Shown: positions 22,088-34,235 of the stretch, piece by piece
How positions within the stretch are numbered: position 1 is the stretch's first letter
How the letters are laid out: each line of letters begins with the position of its first letter
NCBI GenBank assembly: GCA_019787685.1
Contig: JAHNUO010000020.1
Coordinates: 496,001-560,000, forward strand
Length of the DNA: 64,000 nt
Direction: 5' to 3'
Source of the DNA: Chiua virens
Lineage: Eukaryota; Basidiomycota; Agaricomycetes; Boletales; Boletaceae
Made by a program: the position numbers and the translations under genes
The notes under the pieces: model-generated
What the model saw: only the letters and a program-made list of their open reading frames with translations
Database searches by the model: none
Told to the model about the DNA's origin: nothing

Positions 22088-22186
22088 GGTCGTTGATAGG
22101 AAAGAATCTGGTCGTGGTCATGTGACTCTCATATATCACTGCCTCCGAGTTACAGCTTGTCCTTGTCCACAACCGCTGTCGATGCC
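22088..22186. promoter_or_regulatory. Compact bidirectional promoter NNF1 / TUL1
   Basis: Only 99 bases lie between the two divergent start codons. GGTCATGTGACT near 22115-22126 holds an E-box-like CATGTG, and CATATATC near 22129 is a weak TATA-like element for the plus gene. Shared control of the two genes is an inference from spacing alone. Confidence 0.5.
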
Positions 22187-25017
22187 ATGGAACGCGGCGA
22201 CGAGAATGGCCCTCCCCCAATCGATGTGCGGTTTCAACAACAACGAAGTTCAATACCATCATTTCTATTCATAATATTTATGCTCTTCCTGCTCACGAAT
22301 CACAACGGCGACGAGTATCTTTCACGGAGCCGTTTTCAGGACGCTTTACAGGTTATGAACGATCAGCTATCCAACTATACCGTGTGGCTGAATGGCGGGA
22401 GTTCTAACTTCTCCATGGTGAGCATCCGTTAGCATGTTTGCTGTGTGGTATGATACTGATGCCACGACTAGCCAGAGAGCCCGACAGCCCTATTTTCGCT
22501 TGGACAGTCCTTCGTACCATACGGACCGAAGCTCGATCGAACGCATGGATCTTACTTTCCTAACACGACCGGGTTCATACGGGGTTCGCTCGACTTCTAC
22601 AACATAACGCCCCACAGCCTAGAGACGACCAACGCCTCGTGGAAGTCACAAGCGCAATCTTTCATGTCGGAAGCCAATTTGACAGAGCTCAGTGATAAAT
22701 TGGGATCCTGGAATTGGTCTGCGACGAGGAATTTAGCGTGGAGTGTCGTGGACCGAGGGCCAGTTTTCGTGGAGGGGGTTTCGGAACGTATTGCCATGAT
22801 TCACGTAGGACACCTTCAAAAGCGTCGCAACTTTCACTTGCTGATAAGTTTACGTTTAGGGCAAGATCGATTTAACGGATCCAACGAGCGCATATGACAT
22901 GCAACTGGAGTTTTATGGCGTCCACTTTGTCTCAAATGGATCCATTTATGGGTTCGCTGTACCGAATGGGTATAGCTGACTTTCTTTCCCTGTTGTCGTT
23001 GTGTTAATGTCATGCCAGGCGTGGCTTTGACATCCGGTACATCCCCGTCATCGTTCCGGAAAGTGTTCGGAATGAAACCGCTCGCGTTATCAAACCAGAG
23101 CTAGCTTCCCGGATTAAAAAAGTGCAAGAGATGATAGACGCTGGTGTGGTCGAACAGGAATCACAAGGTTTGTACCTTCGCGTATCGTGTGCTCAGAAAA
23201 TCCCAATGTTAGTTATAGGCGGTAACCCCGAAACGAATTGTGAATTTGTTCTTCATGCGCAGATCGAGCCTTCTCCGATTTTCGAAGAGCTCATGCAGGA
23301 CCTCGAAGATGAGCTTCAGAAGCCAACCGGAAAGTGGACGACAGAAAGGCCTCCAATGCGGTTGAATGGTATGCTCGTCAGCCAACACTGTGGACTACTT
23401 TATCGTCTACATGACGCAGATGGTTTGAGGTAAGCAACTTGGCCATTCTTCTCGATCTATTGAAACGATCAATGTATAGGTCCCAATCGTTCTTCCGCAA
23501 AATCATCAATTGTGAGTCTTTTTTTTACTTGTCTTATGTCTCTTATCTTGTAACAGACGCCAGTTTTTCTTCCATCTTCTACCTCGTAATGTTGGTTTTG
23601 TTATCCCGCCAAATCGACAGAGCGCACACTCCCGCAGCGCTGACACGTTTGTCGCTGTGGGGTTTCCTTGTCCAAGCTATCGTTGATTCAGTGGCGTTTG
23701 CGGGGCATATCACGTTTGCCATCCTGACAAATGGCCGGTCATCAATGTCTCTTGTCGCACCAGCATTCCTCGCTTTCGTTTTGTTTGCTCTCGAGGCAGT
23801 GAGTTACACGAATGAAGTCCGGGACTTGGCTGACACTCACTTGATGTGGGCTTAGCAACACGTAATTCTGATCAATCAAATACAGGCACCGGAGGATGCG
23901 GCAACCCAACAAACTCGACATACGCCATCTCCTGCCCCAAGTATCACTACACCAGCTACTGATCCCGCTCAATCACCCTCACCCACGGCATCTCCTCGTC
24001 CCGCCGGACCTCCCTTCTTTCAGCTCGTCATTCGTCACCTTCGCGCTGATCCACAAGCCCGTATTTGTCTGTATTGAGCTTTCTTTCCCTTGCTTCGATG
24101 GCTAACTCCCTGATATTTACATCAGGGCTTGGAATGTTCTTGTTTATCACATTCATCATACGCGTGATCGTCTCTCCCTCTCTAACGCTCCTTTTTCTCG
24201 GCTGCATGTATTCCATGTTTTGGTTGCCACAAATCATACGCTCGGCCAAGCAAGGGCGACCCAGCGCGTTGAGCGCAGAATACCTCATCGGAACATCTAT
24301 TTGTAGGCTCTACTTTGCGCTTTGTGAGTTTCCATCTGCAACTCGAAGGGAGTTAAGCTAACCGCGGGACCTAGACTTTTTGACGTGTCCAAAGAACGTG
24401 CTGGATGTCAGGCCTCGAAGTGCGTCGGCGTTTCTTTCGTTCCGTTCTTGTACTGACAGTGCGTTCTGGTAGGATGGGCATATTACCTATGTGCCTTTGT
24501 GCTGTTCCAGGTGGCTGTCGTGCTACTTCAACAGCGACTAGGACCTGCTTTCTTCCTCCCCAAACGTGTACGTTCGTCCTCAGCTTTTGAGCAACGTGTA
24601 GTGACATCCACCTCCTAGTTTGCTACCACAGAAACCTACAATTATCACCCACCACTACCACTCTCTGTGTCGGATCCCGAGGCACCAGAGCAGTCGCTGG
24701 GTGATTGTTCCATTTGTATGGAAGCGATTCATGCCGAGGACCCCAAGCCCCTGCAGCATGTCGCCGCCGGTCTACTCCAGAAAGTTGGCGGAAGAAAGAA
24801 TTATAGTCTGGCGCCGTGTCACCATCTATTCGTGCGTGATTGGACTGTTTGCTGATGTAGTCTTTTTTAATGTGCCTCGTCTCAGCACACGGAGTGTCTT
24901 GAAAAGTGGCTTGCCATCAAGGTAAGTCATGTTTTTGATTTGTCGGTGGTGGAGATGGCTGAGCTATTTGTACAGAATATTTGTCCTCAGTGTCGTCGAC
25001 CGCTCCCACCTCTTTAG
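22187..25017 (+). CDS. TUL1: TUL1/DSC1-type transmembrane RING E3 ubiquitin ligase
   Basis: About 14 exons with short introns give roughly 700 residues. A signal-anchor segment near residues 20-40 (FLFIIFMLFLL) precedes a large lumenal domain with VEGVSERI and FYGVHFVSNGSIYGFAVP. Several membrane spans follow: SIFYLVMLVLL, FLAFVLFALEA, MFLFITFIIRVIVSPSLTLL and WAYYLCAFVLFQVAVVLLQ. The C-terminus is a RING-H2 finger, DCSICMEAI...CHHLFHTECLEKW...CPQCRRPLPPL, with all eight ligands present. In yeasts this ligase of the Golgi/endosome Dsc complex removes mistargeted membrane proteins and, where SREBP exists, starts its cleavage. A Pro/Ser-rich loop (about residues 440-480) separates the membrane blocks, as in relatives. 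No frame break was found. The stop TAG is at 25015. Confidence 0.88.
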
Positions 25018-25137
25018 CATTTCACATATCGTCTATATTTTCAACTGATCGCAGCAGGACATTATTTTTGTTCAATAGCTAGAGTTTGTATTGTATCAAC
25101 ATACCCAACTTTGCATTCCATCGTGTCTGAGATCTGA

Positions 25138-26602
25138 TCATCCCAGCCAAATTTCAATCGGATTACCGCCTGCACCACTAACCTGTGCGATTTTACGAAA
25201 ATCAAGACCGATCGCTCTGGCGTGATCCCAGAGCGATTGTTCGTCCGAGTGTCGTTCCTTGTAGCCCATGAGGACTTTGGGAGGACGTCCGTCCCGTTTT
25301 TTTCCGTGCTGGATGAGTCGCGAGAGAGTTCCAATGAGAGCGGGGAAGGACGCCGTGTTGTAAGTGACATCCGCCATGCTAGGTTATGCGCGTCATCACA
25401 TCAGGCAACACCACATGACATGAAATGAAAGACGAGACTTTGTCAACATACATGATAACATCTAGCCCAGCGTCCAATTGAGCTTGAACCGCAAGTGAAA
25501 ATTCGTCGTGTTCCCAGTCCAGGACGGCTGCCTGAGCAACGCATGTGCTCGTGAGAGGATGGTTGGCGTTGATGTTGTCTTGGAGGATAGGTATCGCAGA
25601 GGCTGTGGGCATCGGATTAGAGTGGCATCAGAATAAAATTGAGGAGGTGGACACCCACGTAGATCTGTGGTCACGACAGAACCAGGTTGTTCCCCGAGAT
25701 CCAGCGTCGATCGCAAAATGGCGAGCGTAATCGCGACGATGCCCGTACCAGCACCTATCGGGGCGACGTATTAACACGGGGGAGGAGCGTCTCTGGGCCC
25801 GTGTAACACGGTTTGACTCACCCAATTCCAAGATGTGGCGAGCGTCCGTGCTGAAGAGTGATGAGCGTACATCAGAAAGTGTCTCGTCCATCCCAACGCC
25901 GGGATTTGCATTATAAAGTTGTACGAGCCAGGAACTGAGTCCGATGCCACTGTCCCATATTTTCTACAGCCCCTTCGTGAGTGATGTAAACCATGTCTCC
26001 AAAAGTCGTCATGTGATGGTACATCATGACTCGAGACGCACCTTGTCGAGGTCAAAAGAGGTCTGCTCAGTGATCTCGAACACGATCGGACGGTCTTGAA
26101 CGGGTACGCGCAGAGAATACGACCGAGAGATCCGTTCTTGTTTCGCGCCCTTGCCTGTGTTGTTGTTTCCCAGACCGTGACGTCCGGGAAACCCGACTGG
26201 CATCGACATGACTGGGAACGGCGTCTTTCCGATCGTGTTCGTCTCACCGAGCAGGACGACCTGGTCGATGGCTCTCGTACCACAGGTCAAGATGAGCCGC
26301 CATGACGGTCCTTGCTCCGACGCCTTCCATTTGTGCTGACCATCGAGGGACGGCGGTCTTGGAACGGGGATCTCTTTGTACGCGGTGCTCGTTCGCCATG
26401 AGGTGAGTTTGGCGGGTTTGGTAATCACGGGTGAGCTGGGGTGTGGTGCATGGAGAGACCAAGCATAGTAGATGTCGATGGGATCCTCGAGGTATTCTGT
26501 TCGGAGATCGTTGGATATCTGGGGCATGATGATGATGGGCTGGTTGGGTGTCGTGCTCGCGTGTAGAGGTGGGGGACGCAGAAACGAAATGTAATAGAAC
26601 AT
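25138..26602 (-). CDS. METTL21/22-like (Methyltransf_16) protein lysine methyltransferase
   Basis: Five exons join. The first (26602 to about 26041) carries a 190-residue N-terminal region specific to this branch, with LRTEYLEDPIDIYYAW. Next comes KIWDSGIGLSSWLVQLY, then motif I, HILELGAGTGIVAITLA, which binds S-adenosylmethionine. Then follow VTTDL and IPILQDNINANHP, LDWEHDEF, and the family hallmark VIIMADVTYNTASFPALIGT followed by YKERHSDEQSLW. Family members methylate lysines on translation factors, chaperones or Kin17. The N-terminal extension is most like METTL22 relatives, but the substrate is an inference. The start ATG 26602 is the first in the frame. No break was seen. The gene is convergent with TUL1, with 120 bases between the stops. 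Confidence 0.8.
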
Positions 26603-27112
26603 ATCGGCCTCAGATACGAACTGAATTTTGTCAGTACAATATATCCCTTCGCTATTGTGAGGGTGCCTGTACTACTTCTAGTACGAGCGCCTCGTTTGAT
26701 CGAGGCAGGCGCGTTGCTTCTTTTAGACGGCTCGTTCTCTGTCCCTTCTTATGTAATGAAACTTTTGGACCGTTTCCGAAGTTTATCGAGCTGAAATACA
26801 TCATGTTAACAACTAAAGTCTTTCGAGTTCCGGCCGATTTTGCCAGAATTCAATGGCCAGTGCATCGATCGATCTCTGTGGCCATCATGATACTACTGGC
26901 AGATTAATATCGGAGTCAAAATTTCCAATCAAAACATGTCGATCGACTTGGGCCGGCCAAACTGTTTATCCTCAGATGATCATCGCAAGGTACCGCATAA
27001 ACTAAATTTTGCCGAGATTCCGAGTCCATAAGACCCAAACATGCTACTCGACACAAGATCGTAAGTTATCACTATCTACAAATCGTAAAGTATTCAAGAA
27101 AAAGATCTATGG
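26603..27112. other. Intergenic between methyltransferase start and MFS stop
   Basis: It contains the methyltransferase promoter and the transporter 3' end. ORF 26548-26907 on the plus strand overlaps the methyltransferase exon antisense and shows no domain. Nothing else was seen. Confidence 0.4.
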
Positions 27113-29381
27113 CTACAGAGACGCCTTTCCGCGAGGATCATAAGGCAACAGTAAAGATATCAGTCCAGCGACAAGGAATATCGCACTAGAGATGTAGATC
27201 GGCACGGACGTGTTCAAATTGGTGTACAGAGCAATGACAGGTGCCTACACCACTGGTATTAGCTTTGATACCTACCTGGATTAAGGGTCCGACGAGGTCA
27301 CTCACCAGGACACCAAATATACGATTTGAACTGTCGACGATGGCATCTCCTGTCCCTCGGGCGTTCGTAGGGAACAACTCGGGGGAAATGGCGTACAACA
27401 CGCCGTACATGATGTTGCTTGTAAAGCTATATGCACAATTCCATCCCATAAGTGCTTCCGACTTGCGTGCCGTGGTTGACGCAAAAAGAAATACACCTGT
27501 GAGAACTAGACGGTTTCTTTCAGCATAAAACACGCTCAGTGGGTGGTCTCACAGGTCACATACTTGTGAATATCGAAAGGGTACCGCGGCGTCCAAGGGA
27601 CGGCAACTCAACACAATACCCTGCCAAGAGCGCACCCGGAGCACCAATCACGCTTAGGATAATTTCCTGGCACTCAAGTCAGTACTAGTTTCCTGATACG
27701 TGGGCTATGGAGCTCACACCACGGTAGGTTTTATACAAGGAACTGTCGCCGAAATCGGCTCCCCTGGTTTCGAGGCTGGCAGAAATCCATTAGGTGTGCT
27801 GCGCTCCAAAACCTCGCTTTTATAACCCACAAGTATGTTATGAAGCCATTGTACCTAAGGAAAAGCGAAAAGCTGAGCACCAAGCATGTGGTGAGCGGGT
27901 TGCACTTACAGTGGGAAAGCAAGCCCGATGAGCGCTGTATTGATGATGGTTCGTTTTCAACCAACCAAATGTAGAGTGCAATAGCTTACCCCACAAAATG
28001 ATCAGCAAGATAGTCGAGTACGCCAGCTTCCGAGTCGCGAACAAGGGTCTGACATGATGCGAATCGAAAACTGCAAGTTTCCGCCTTAGAACACTTATCA
28101 CTGAGATGTCTATCGTGGTCGTTCTTTCGGGCAACGCCGTTGAGAGCCCCTCGACGCTTTTGAGGTGTTCTACGGTGAGAGAACTTGTCTTCCCATTATA
28201 AGCCGCGACTTTATGAACGACTTTAACAGCCTCTTCGTCCTTCCCACGACTCATAAGGTATTTGGGGCTTTCATAAAGACGAAATATGAAGAATCGAAGG
28301 AACCATAAAACCATCATGAGAGCGCCCATGGCATAAAGAAAATATCGCCACCCTTCGTTCGAAGAAGCAGGACAAGGTGACGGAGGGCCGGAACACGAGA
28401 GATACGACATGAGTGGCCAAGCGACCTATTCAAACATTTCGTGACGCAATCCGCTCGGAGAAGGGATCTTCACATACCATCGTTCCTAATAATTGTCCGA
28501 AAGCCCACCAGATGGAGAGGACGGTGAGCAAGTATTGATGGGATGCGGGAACAAATTCTGGCAGCGAGGGTTGGTTTGCGCAGGTGAAACAAAGGCGGTC
28601 AGACTAACCAAGAAATACCGCCGAGTCCACAGGCAAGTTCCCACCGACACCGATTGACCAAACCGCTGTGAGCGCGCAGAGAGTGATATAGTTTGGTGAG
28701 GCTCCAGCCGCAGCTGAAAATACTCCTGTGATGAAGAGTGTCAGGTTAAATGTCCACCTGAGTAACGTTAAACAAAATCCAATACACCGACACGATATAC
28801 CTCACCGACGACCCCAAACGTCTGACGCGACACCCCAAAAGGCAGATCCAACGAGCAGCCCAATGTTCTGAGCAATCTTGAGGTACGGTCCTTGGGCGTT
28901 AAATTCGTATACCACGGGAGTGAGAATTAGATCCGTGACGGTCTAAAGGTAGATCGATACTGATCAGTGATCACCATAAGCAAGTATAACCAGAATGCCC
29001 ACAGGCCAAAGGTTATCCCTAGTTGACCGGGTATATCATTGAGCCCAGGCTGGTTCGACGACAGATTGCTATACGGGACACTCACGATAGCCAACCAAAG
29101 CCAGCGACGACAAACAAGAACCACTTGAAGGCACGACGTCAATTAACATACCAAAGCAGTGGTACAGTAGATATAGGAAAAAGAAAACTTGCCTGGTACC
29201 GCCCCATGCCAATATCTTGCAGTGCATCATTGAGGATTTGTGCTTTTTTCTGGTATACCGGATCGACGGTGGGCTCGTCATAGACGTCTTGCGTGTCACC
29301 TTGAAAGACAGGGACGACCTCGGACTTTCCTCCACGATCACCCTCTTTCTCGCTGTCGATTTTACCTTCCTCTGAGGGCAT
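27113..29381 (-). CDS. Major facilitator superfamily transporter (SP/SV2-like fungal group)
   Basis: Start MPSEEGKIDSEKEGDRGG at 29381, stop TAG at 27113, about ten exons. A hydrophilic N-terminus ends DIGMGRYQ, followed by WFLFVVAGFGWL (span 1). The MFS motif A, GLLVGSAFWGVASDVWGRR, is at the loop after span 2. LTAVWSIGVGGNLPVDSAVF and LTVLSIWWAFGQLLG follow. A cytosolic loop with RLYESPKYLMSRGKDEEAVK and KVAAYNGKTSSLTVE marks the fungal group of uncharacterised carboxylate/sugar-like carriers. The C-terminal half contains ELFPTNARGTGDAIVDSSNR and a final span, IYISSAIFLVAGLISLLLP. The substrate is unknown. The first intron appears to use a GC donor (GCAAGT at 29192-29187). No frame break was detected. 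Confidence 0.85.
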
Positions 29382-30547
29382 GGTAACAAAGAGGGAGAAA
29401 GGTATCGGCGTCTGTCGTAGCACTGTGACCAAGTGAGATTATATGTACATTGGCCATTCGCTTCTCAGGCTCTGTCTGGCGAAGCCATCAGGCATGCGGC
29501 ATGGCTCGAGAGTCGAGATGCTAAACAGTTTCCGCAAACTCACTACAGACGTGAGGCAGTCCCTGAGGAACATTTAGGATCCGAGTCGGGGCCGTCGAAG
29601 CATCCGCTAAAGGAAGAGTATTAGAATGAAGCAAACTCGCGAAAGACACGGGACACTTCCACGAGGATTTAATATTCTTCCCTGAATGCTTCAACGCATT
29701 ACACGGCGAAACATCTATACACTGTCGCTTGCTACGCTGGGGCTCGCAAGTTTTGGATATGGCTGGACCCAGGCCCATCCCACGTTGGTCTCACAGTTGA
29801 AATCCACACAGCCTATGGTGCGATATATCCTCCACGACGACCTCGTTTGCTGTGTTAGGCTTCTTTCTGAACAAAAAGGGATTGGTCCGGCGTCCCCAGC
29901 CATGATATCCCAACGTTCGACCGGAGACACTGGCAGGCTATGGGGCAACTTCCCCGCCTGCGAGGAAGTTTTGGGACAACCCATAAAAAAGAGCGACTTG
30001 GACAAGAAATCTCATCAGAGTTCATCCAGCGGGGGGAAAGATGGAAGGGATCGCGAGGGGAAAGGGAAAGTGTCAGACAAGCTATAATCAAATGGCAACT
30101 CAAGGAGAAGCAGGCTGCCAGGGACTGGACTTGGAAGCATATGAGGGTCGCCAGCATTTTGAACTAGAACCCCCTTTATCTGAATCGAGACGTCCCAAAG
30201 CAATGACCGTTGGAAATGTATGCAACACACGGAGGCCGGAAGTGTGAATCAGCGGAAATATGGTGAAGTGTTCGAGGAATGCAACTTGGACTTGAATATG
30301 AATATTGAATATTGTCATTCCTTTCAAGGACTCCGACCCGGTCAGTTTCGCCATGCGGCAAACCTTGAAGCAAGTTACTCACAACAACACACCAGACAAC
30401 GTCCCCCGTCCAAAGCCCCCTGTCCGATTGACGCGGTCTCAATCTCCTTGCCCCTCAGCCCTATTCATAGGATGGGTCTTGTTTTCTTGCACACATTCGG
30501 AACCGATAACGAAGAGCCTGACATCACGACCTTCGGAGTTGGAAGTA
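29382..30547. other. Intergenic with a possible small plus-strand gene
   Basis: An ATG at 29686 opens a 133-codon frame beginning MLQRITRRNIYTLSLATLGL, with a hydrophobic segment like a mitochondrial or membrane anchor. A second plus frame (to 30167) holds ESVRQAIIKWQLKEKQAARD, a protein-like amphipathic stretch. A possible intron (GTGCGA at about 29820 to TTAG at about 29860) could join the first to a downstream exon, but no complete gene model emerges. It could be a small mitochondrial protein, which is only a guess. Confidence 0.25.
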
Positions 30548-31749
30548 TTATTGAGGTAACACTGGGAGGCACGGCTTGGTCACACAAACGGAATCGGACA
30601 TCATCACCACGAACTCTTGTCTCTTCCTTTTGACCCCATCTCTTTCCTGAGGTTTACAGGACTTCTGAAAGAAAATTTCACCTGCCAGTTCCCGATCGCT
30701 ACTGGCCAACTCGAGAGCAAAACGCAAGTTATTGTTATTTACCATCTGAATGTGGAACTTGACCTCTTGAGGTTCTAGTGAAATCATGGACGGTCACCTT
30801 CACAACCCAGGCGTCTGAGCCAAGTATACCGGCCCACGGAGTCCACGATCGCCGTTGTGAAATGCATTCGAGAGAACTGGGGCCCATTTTTGGAGAACAT
30901 GATATTCAAGTTATGCCTGCATCGATTCCACATACACGTATCTCTCAGCTCAAGGGTAGACAGAGGGCTTCAACCCCTCCTATTTTGATTTCCATCCCTA
31001 CCATCGATGCTCGAGGTGCCCTGTCTATGACTGGCATACTCTGAGGAGGGATGCTAGGTTGGATATGCTCTCTCTATGTTGGCTTACTGCGTTATCAGAA
31101 GCTCGTTTTGCCAGCGTCTCATTCTGGCTTGCGTTGGGATTTGAAGGGCGAGAATTCAGATAATGTGTATGCGGAGAACTTCATCTCGACGAAGAAATCC
31201 ATTTCCTCTGCGGCTGCTACAACGTTGATTCCTGTAGGTTTCGCGGTGATGTCAGTCGTCCATCCTCATCATTCTTAAACTGCATCAAGCGGCCAGCGGG
31301 GGCGAGTCATATTGTTTTCACTTCTCCAATCTCCCGAGCTGTGGGGAAAATCAGAGATATACACTGATTCACTGAAGTCTGCAGAGGAGAAATCCTGTTT
31401 GATGTGATACCTCAACATAAAAGCAGATCCGATAGAGACCCGACACCGATTTCTGTTCCTTTCAAGCACAACGCTGGGTGGAAATTTCACTTTCATCTCC
31501 AGCATCACCGGGCGAAGAACGTTACCGGACATAAAGATGGCTGTATTTCTTTGCAACGTTTTGTAACGTATGGATGATTAATTTACCGTGTGATACTGTG
31601 TGACTAAAGACAATTCTTAGGCTGCGCTCACGACCGACGAACTTGAAGGAGCCGGAAATATTGTGAGCATGACCGACTTGCACGGGAGTGAACTTCTTAA
31701 GTGATGACTTGGGCTGACAACTCGCCATCAATGCAAGCCAGTGTCCCAT
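30548..31749 (-). pseudogene. Unrecognised, probably degraded gene
   Basis: Reading the minus strand, protein-like segments follow each other in changing frames: VGHAHNISGSFKFVGRERSL, SGNVLRPVMLEMKVKF, SESVYISDFPHSSGDW, FSKNGPQFSRMHFTTAIVDS, and VKFHIQMVNNNNLRFALELA. Apparent one-base shifts occur near 31565 (an AAA run) and near 31465. I cannot assign a family. Either one decayed gene or two partial ones would explain the pattern. Confidence 0.3.
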
Positions 31750-32121
31750 AATATTGTGGAGCTCAAGTCAAGTGACTCAGTCTATATGAAGATTTCGTTT
31801 ACCGAGCTATGCCAATCCAGGTAAGTCAGGGTCTCAGGCTTCTACTGCTATGGGTCTCCTTGGTGAAACTGGAACTAAAACATGCCGCATTGGCGCACAC
31901 AGAAGTTCGGGTCCGGGAGGTCGGTATTTGAGCAGCTGCGAATCCACATGTAAACCAACGTTCCCATCAGCATTGACGGAATATCCGCTCACAGCTGCCA
32001 CATATGACCGTGAGCTTATTCTGACGGCCATCATCAAGGCTGTCCTTTCCCATACCACCTAGGAACACGGTTCTTTCGAAGATAGCGAGCCGCCTTCTTA
32101 CAGAAAGATATCATTCGGAGC
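31750..32121. other. Upstream region of the dsRNA-binding gene
   Basis: No conserved coding sequence is seen. Two mirror ORFs (31850-32062 plus, 31834-32058 minus) lack any recognisable motif. It probably holds the promoter of the gene starting at 32122. Confidence 0.35.
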
Positions 32122-33033
32122 ATGTCAACTGCAGTGCGAGGCGCGTCAACTCCTCTCAGGCATCACACTCATGGGCCATCTGAGGGCAGCCCCACCACGC
32201 CCGAATCCGAACCGCGCTGTACGTATATACCAGAGTAATGACCCCCGCAGGCCTTACGAACGATACCACCTTACCTTTCTAACTAGCTTATCAACGTCTG
32301 CTCATCGAGCGCTTACGCTCGCTTTACGGAGACCCCCTCGATGATCAGATAAACTGGGTGATGACGACTTCCGGGCCCATTCAACGTCCCACCTACACCT
32401 CCCTCTTTTATTGTAAGTACTACCAAGTGGTCACTGCGGTTATCACGATTTGTTGATACGGATTTTTACATAGTCGATGGGACAGAGATGGGGAGAGGGT
32501 CTGGGCCGACAAGGAACGCTGCGAAGGAATCCACTGCTGCGAGAATACTCGCGAGACTACCTACGTCCCCAGTCGTGAATGATTGGCGGGGGAGACGTAC
32601 AGGAACGTTCTGTACTGTCCAGACCGGTGCCACGCACACCGCCGGCGTGATCGGTGAAGCGACCATCAACGCTCGAAGCGCAAATCTGGCCAGCTCGTCG
32701 TTTGAGACAGCGTCAGCGCTTGAGCCAACCCCAACGCGAACGCGGGGAGATTGGCGGATGCGGAGAGCCCAGGCTGGCGAGAAAAGGGGAGAAGAAACCG
32801 TCGATGCTCAAAGCGCAAGTCAGCATAACTCTTCGTCGACATCAGCCTACCTACCGGCCCAGGCCCCAGCAGGGGAAGCCTCGTCAGTGGGCGGAACCCT
32901 TGGCTGGAGAGCGCGGTACATTCGCGAGGAGGCCATGCGACGTTTGAATGAACGCAGGGGGTTGATGACGCGTCAAGCGCTACCGGGACCTCTGGTAACA
33001 ACCTCTGACATAGGTCATTTGAGTATTGACTGA
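32122..33033 (+). CDS. Small protein with a double-stranded RNA-binding motif, 260 aa
   Basis: Exons are 32122-32218, 32287-32412 and 32474-33033. Phases agree and give 260 residues. After a Ser/Thr/Pro-rich start (MSTAVRGASTPLRHH) the dsRBM covers about residues 33-105: YQRLLIERLRSLYG (helix 1), INWVMTTSGPIQRPTYTSLF (strands), and RNAAKESTAARILARL (helix 2, with the basic A-A-K-x-x-A-A pattern). The rest is Arg/Ala/Ser-rich and low complexity, ending in a helix EEAMRRLNERRGLM. Single-dsRBM proteins of this size occur in agaricomycetes without known function. RNA binding is inferred from the fold only. It lacks RNase III or helicase parts, so it is not a Dicer fragment by itself. Confidence 0.75.
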
Positions 33034-33441
33034 TGCACCACTGTCACACACATCGGCCCGGGAGTCGAACAATATCGCATGTAGTTTTCACTGGCACCGG
33101 TCTGTTCTACAAATGCAGTCGTGACATCAATTTGGTCTAATACCGTAAAATGTGAATGTGTCTATACCGTGGCTCCCCCTGCCAAAAAGTCACAGAGATA
33201 ACACATCCTCGACTGCGCAATGAGATCTTCTTTTGCTTTTTTCCGCGCCAATTCCAGCATTGCTTCCTCACTTCCAAGAATCCAGGCAACAGATTATTCA
33301 CTTCCTCACAACTCAGAGTACACTTTCCTCTTCCTCCCCCCCATCCTCGTCCCCTGACGATTCGACCGATTTCAAAAGGCATAGATGTCACTCAAGCAGG
33401 CTGCGATTGTGGTGCGATAACCGAGCGTTGATGTGACAAAT
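33034..33441. other. Intergenic, nothing recognised
   Basis: This is the 3' side of the dsRBM gene and the 3' side of the convergent F-box remnant. Both overlapping plus-strand ORFs (33156-33431, 33233-33436) are compositionally biased and unconvincing. Confidence 0.4.
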
Positions 33442-34235
33442 TCAGCACGCTCGCAACGGCTGAAGAACCCGTTCGCTGGGCGTGAGTCTGGTCTCTGGTC
33501 TCTGGTCTTGTGGCAGATCAATCTCTGCAAAGTTCACCGAGAGCTCAAATTCGCGAAGTGAAGGGCAGCGGAGAAGTGTGATAAGCCCACGGTGGGTTAT
33601 GCGCGACTCGGTGCCCCAGCCGGACGATGTATCGAGGCAGAAGGCCATCAGCTTTGGCCAGCGTATTGTCACTACGGTCTTCATCGTGTCGTCGTCGAAG
33701 AAAATGTTGCACATGGCATCGAATTTGAAGGATTCCACATTAGGAAATACCAGGAGTGGTTGGAATGTGGATAGAGAGGTGTTCTCGTTCATCGTCGGAT
33801 GGCCATTCGTCAGAATCGGTGGACAGTGAGACATCGGTGAGTCGTTCCCGATAGGTCCAGAGATGCACATGACCCCATACCTCCAAAGCCAGACAAGGAC
33901 CGTACTCGAGACGAGTAGCTGAAGAAGATTTTCCAGTCGCTGTGTAACATCAGTCGTCGGAATGTCTTTGCATGATCAGTTGGTGTTGAACTAGGAAACA
34001 CTCGAGAACATGCCATGTTATGGCCTTCAATCTCCCACAATTCTGGAGGAAGACACCGGATGAGGTAGGTGATCGAAGGCAACCTTGCCCACAAGACATT
34101 GAGAGCAGTGTTACTGAGGGTTCGGTGACATGTGCGAGCAAGTTTGGCCAGAGTACCTTTGCCCCGTGGTTTATCGAGGACCTCAACGAAGATGGTTTGC
34201 TGTACCTCGACGACGTTCAAACATCGATGGCCCAT
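33442..34235 (-). pseudogene. Truncated F-box protein gene, copy 1
   Basis: ATG 34235 opens MGHRCLNVVEVQQTIFVEVL, an F-box, followed by LARTCHRTLSNTALNVLWAR and LHSDWKIFFSYSSRVRSL. This is the usual N-terminus of the roughly 550-residue agaricomycete F-box family. The frame then ends near 33820, and another frame carries only the C-terminal type segment: MCNIFFDDDTMKTVV, then ITHRGLITLLRCPSLREFEL. About 250 residues of the leucine-rich middle are missing. It is an internally deleted copy, probably non-functional. Confidence 0.6.

Noticed and set aside
22155..22190. Earlier start for TUL1 at a TTG codon (22157)
   Set aside because: It is not an ATG. The first in-frame ATG at 22187 precedes the signal-anchor segment at a normal distance.
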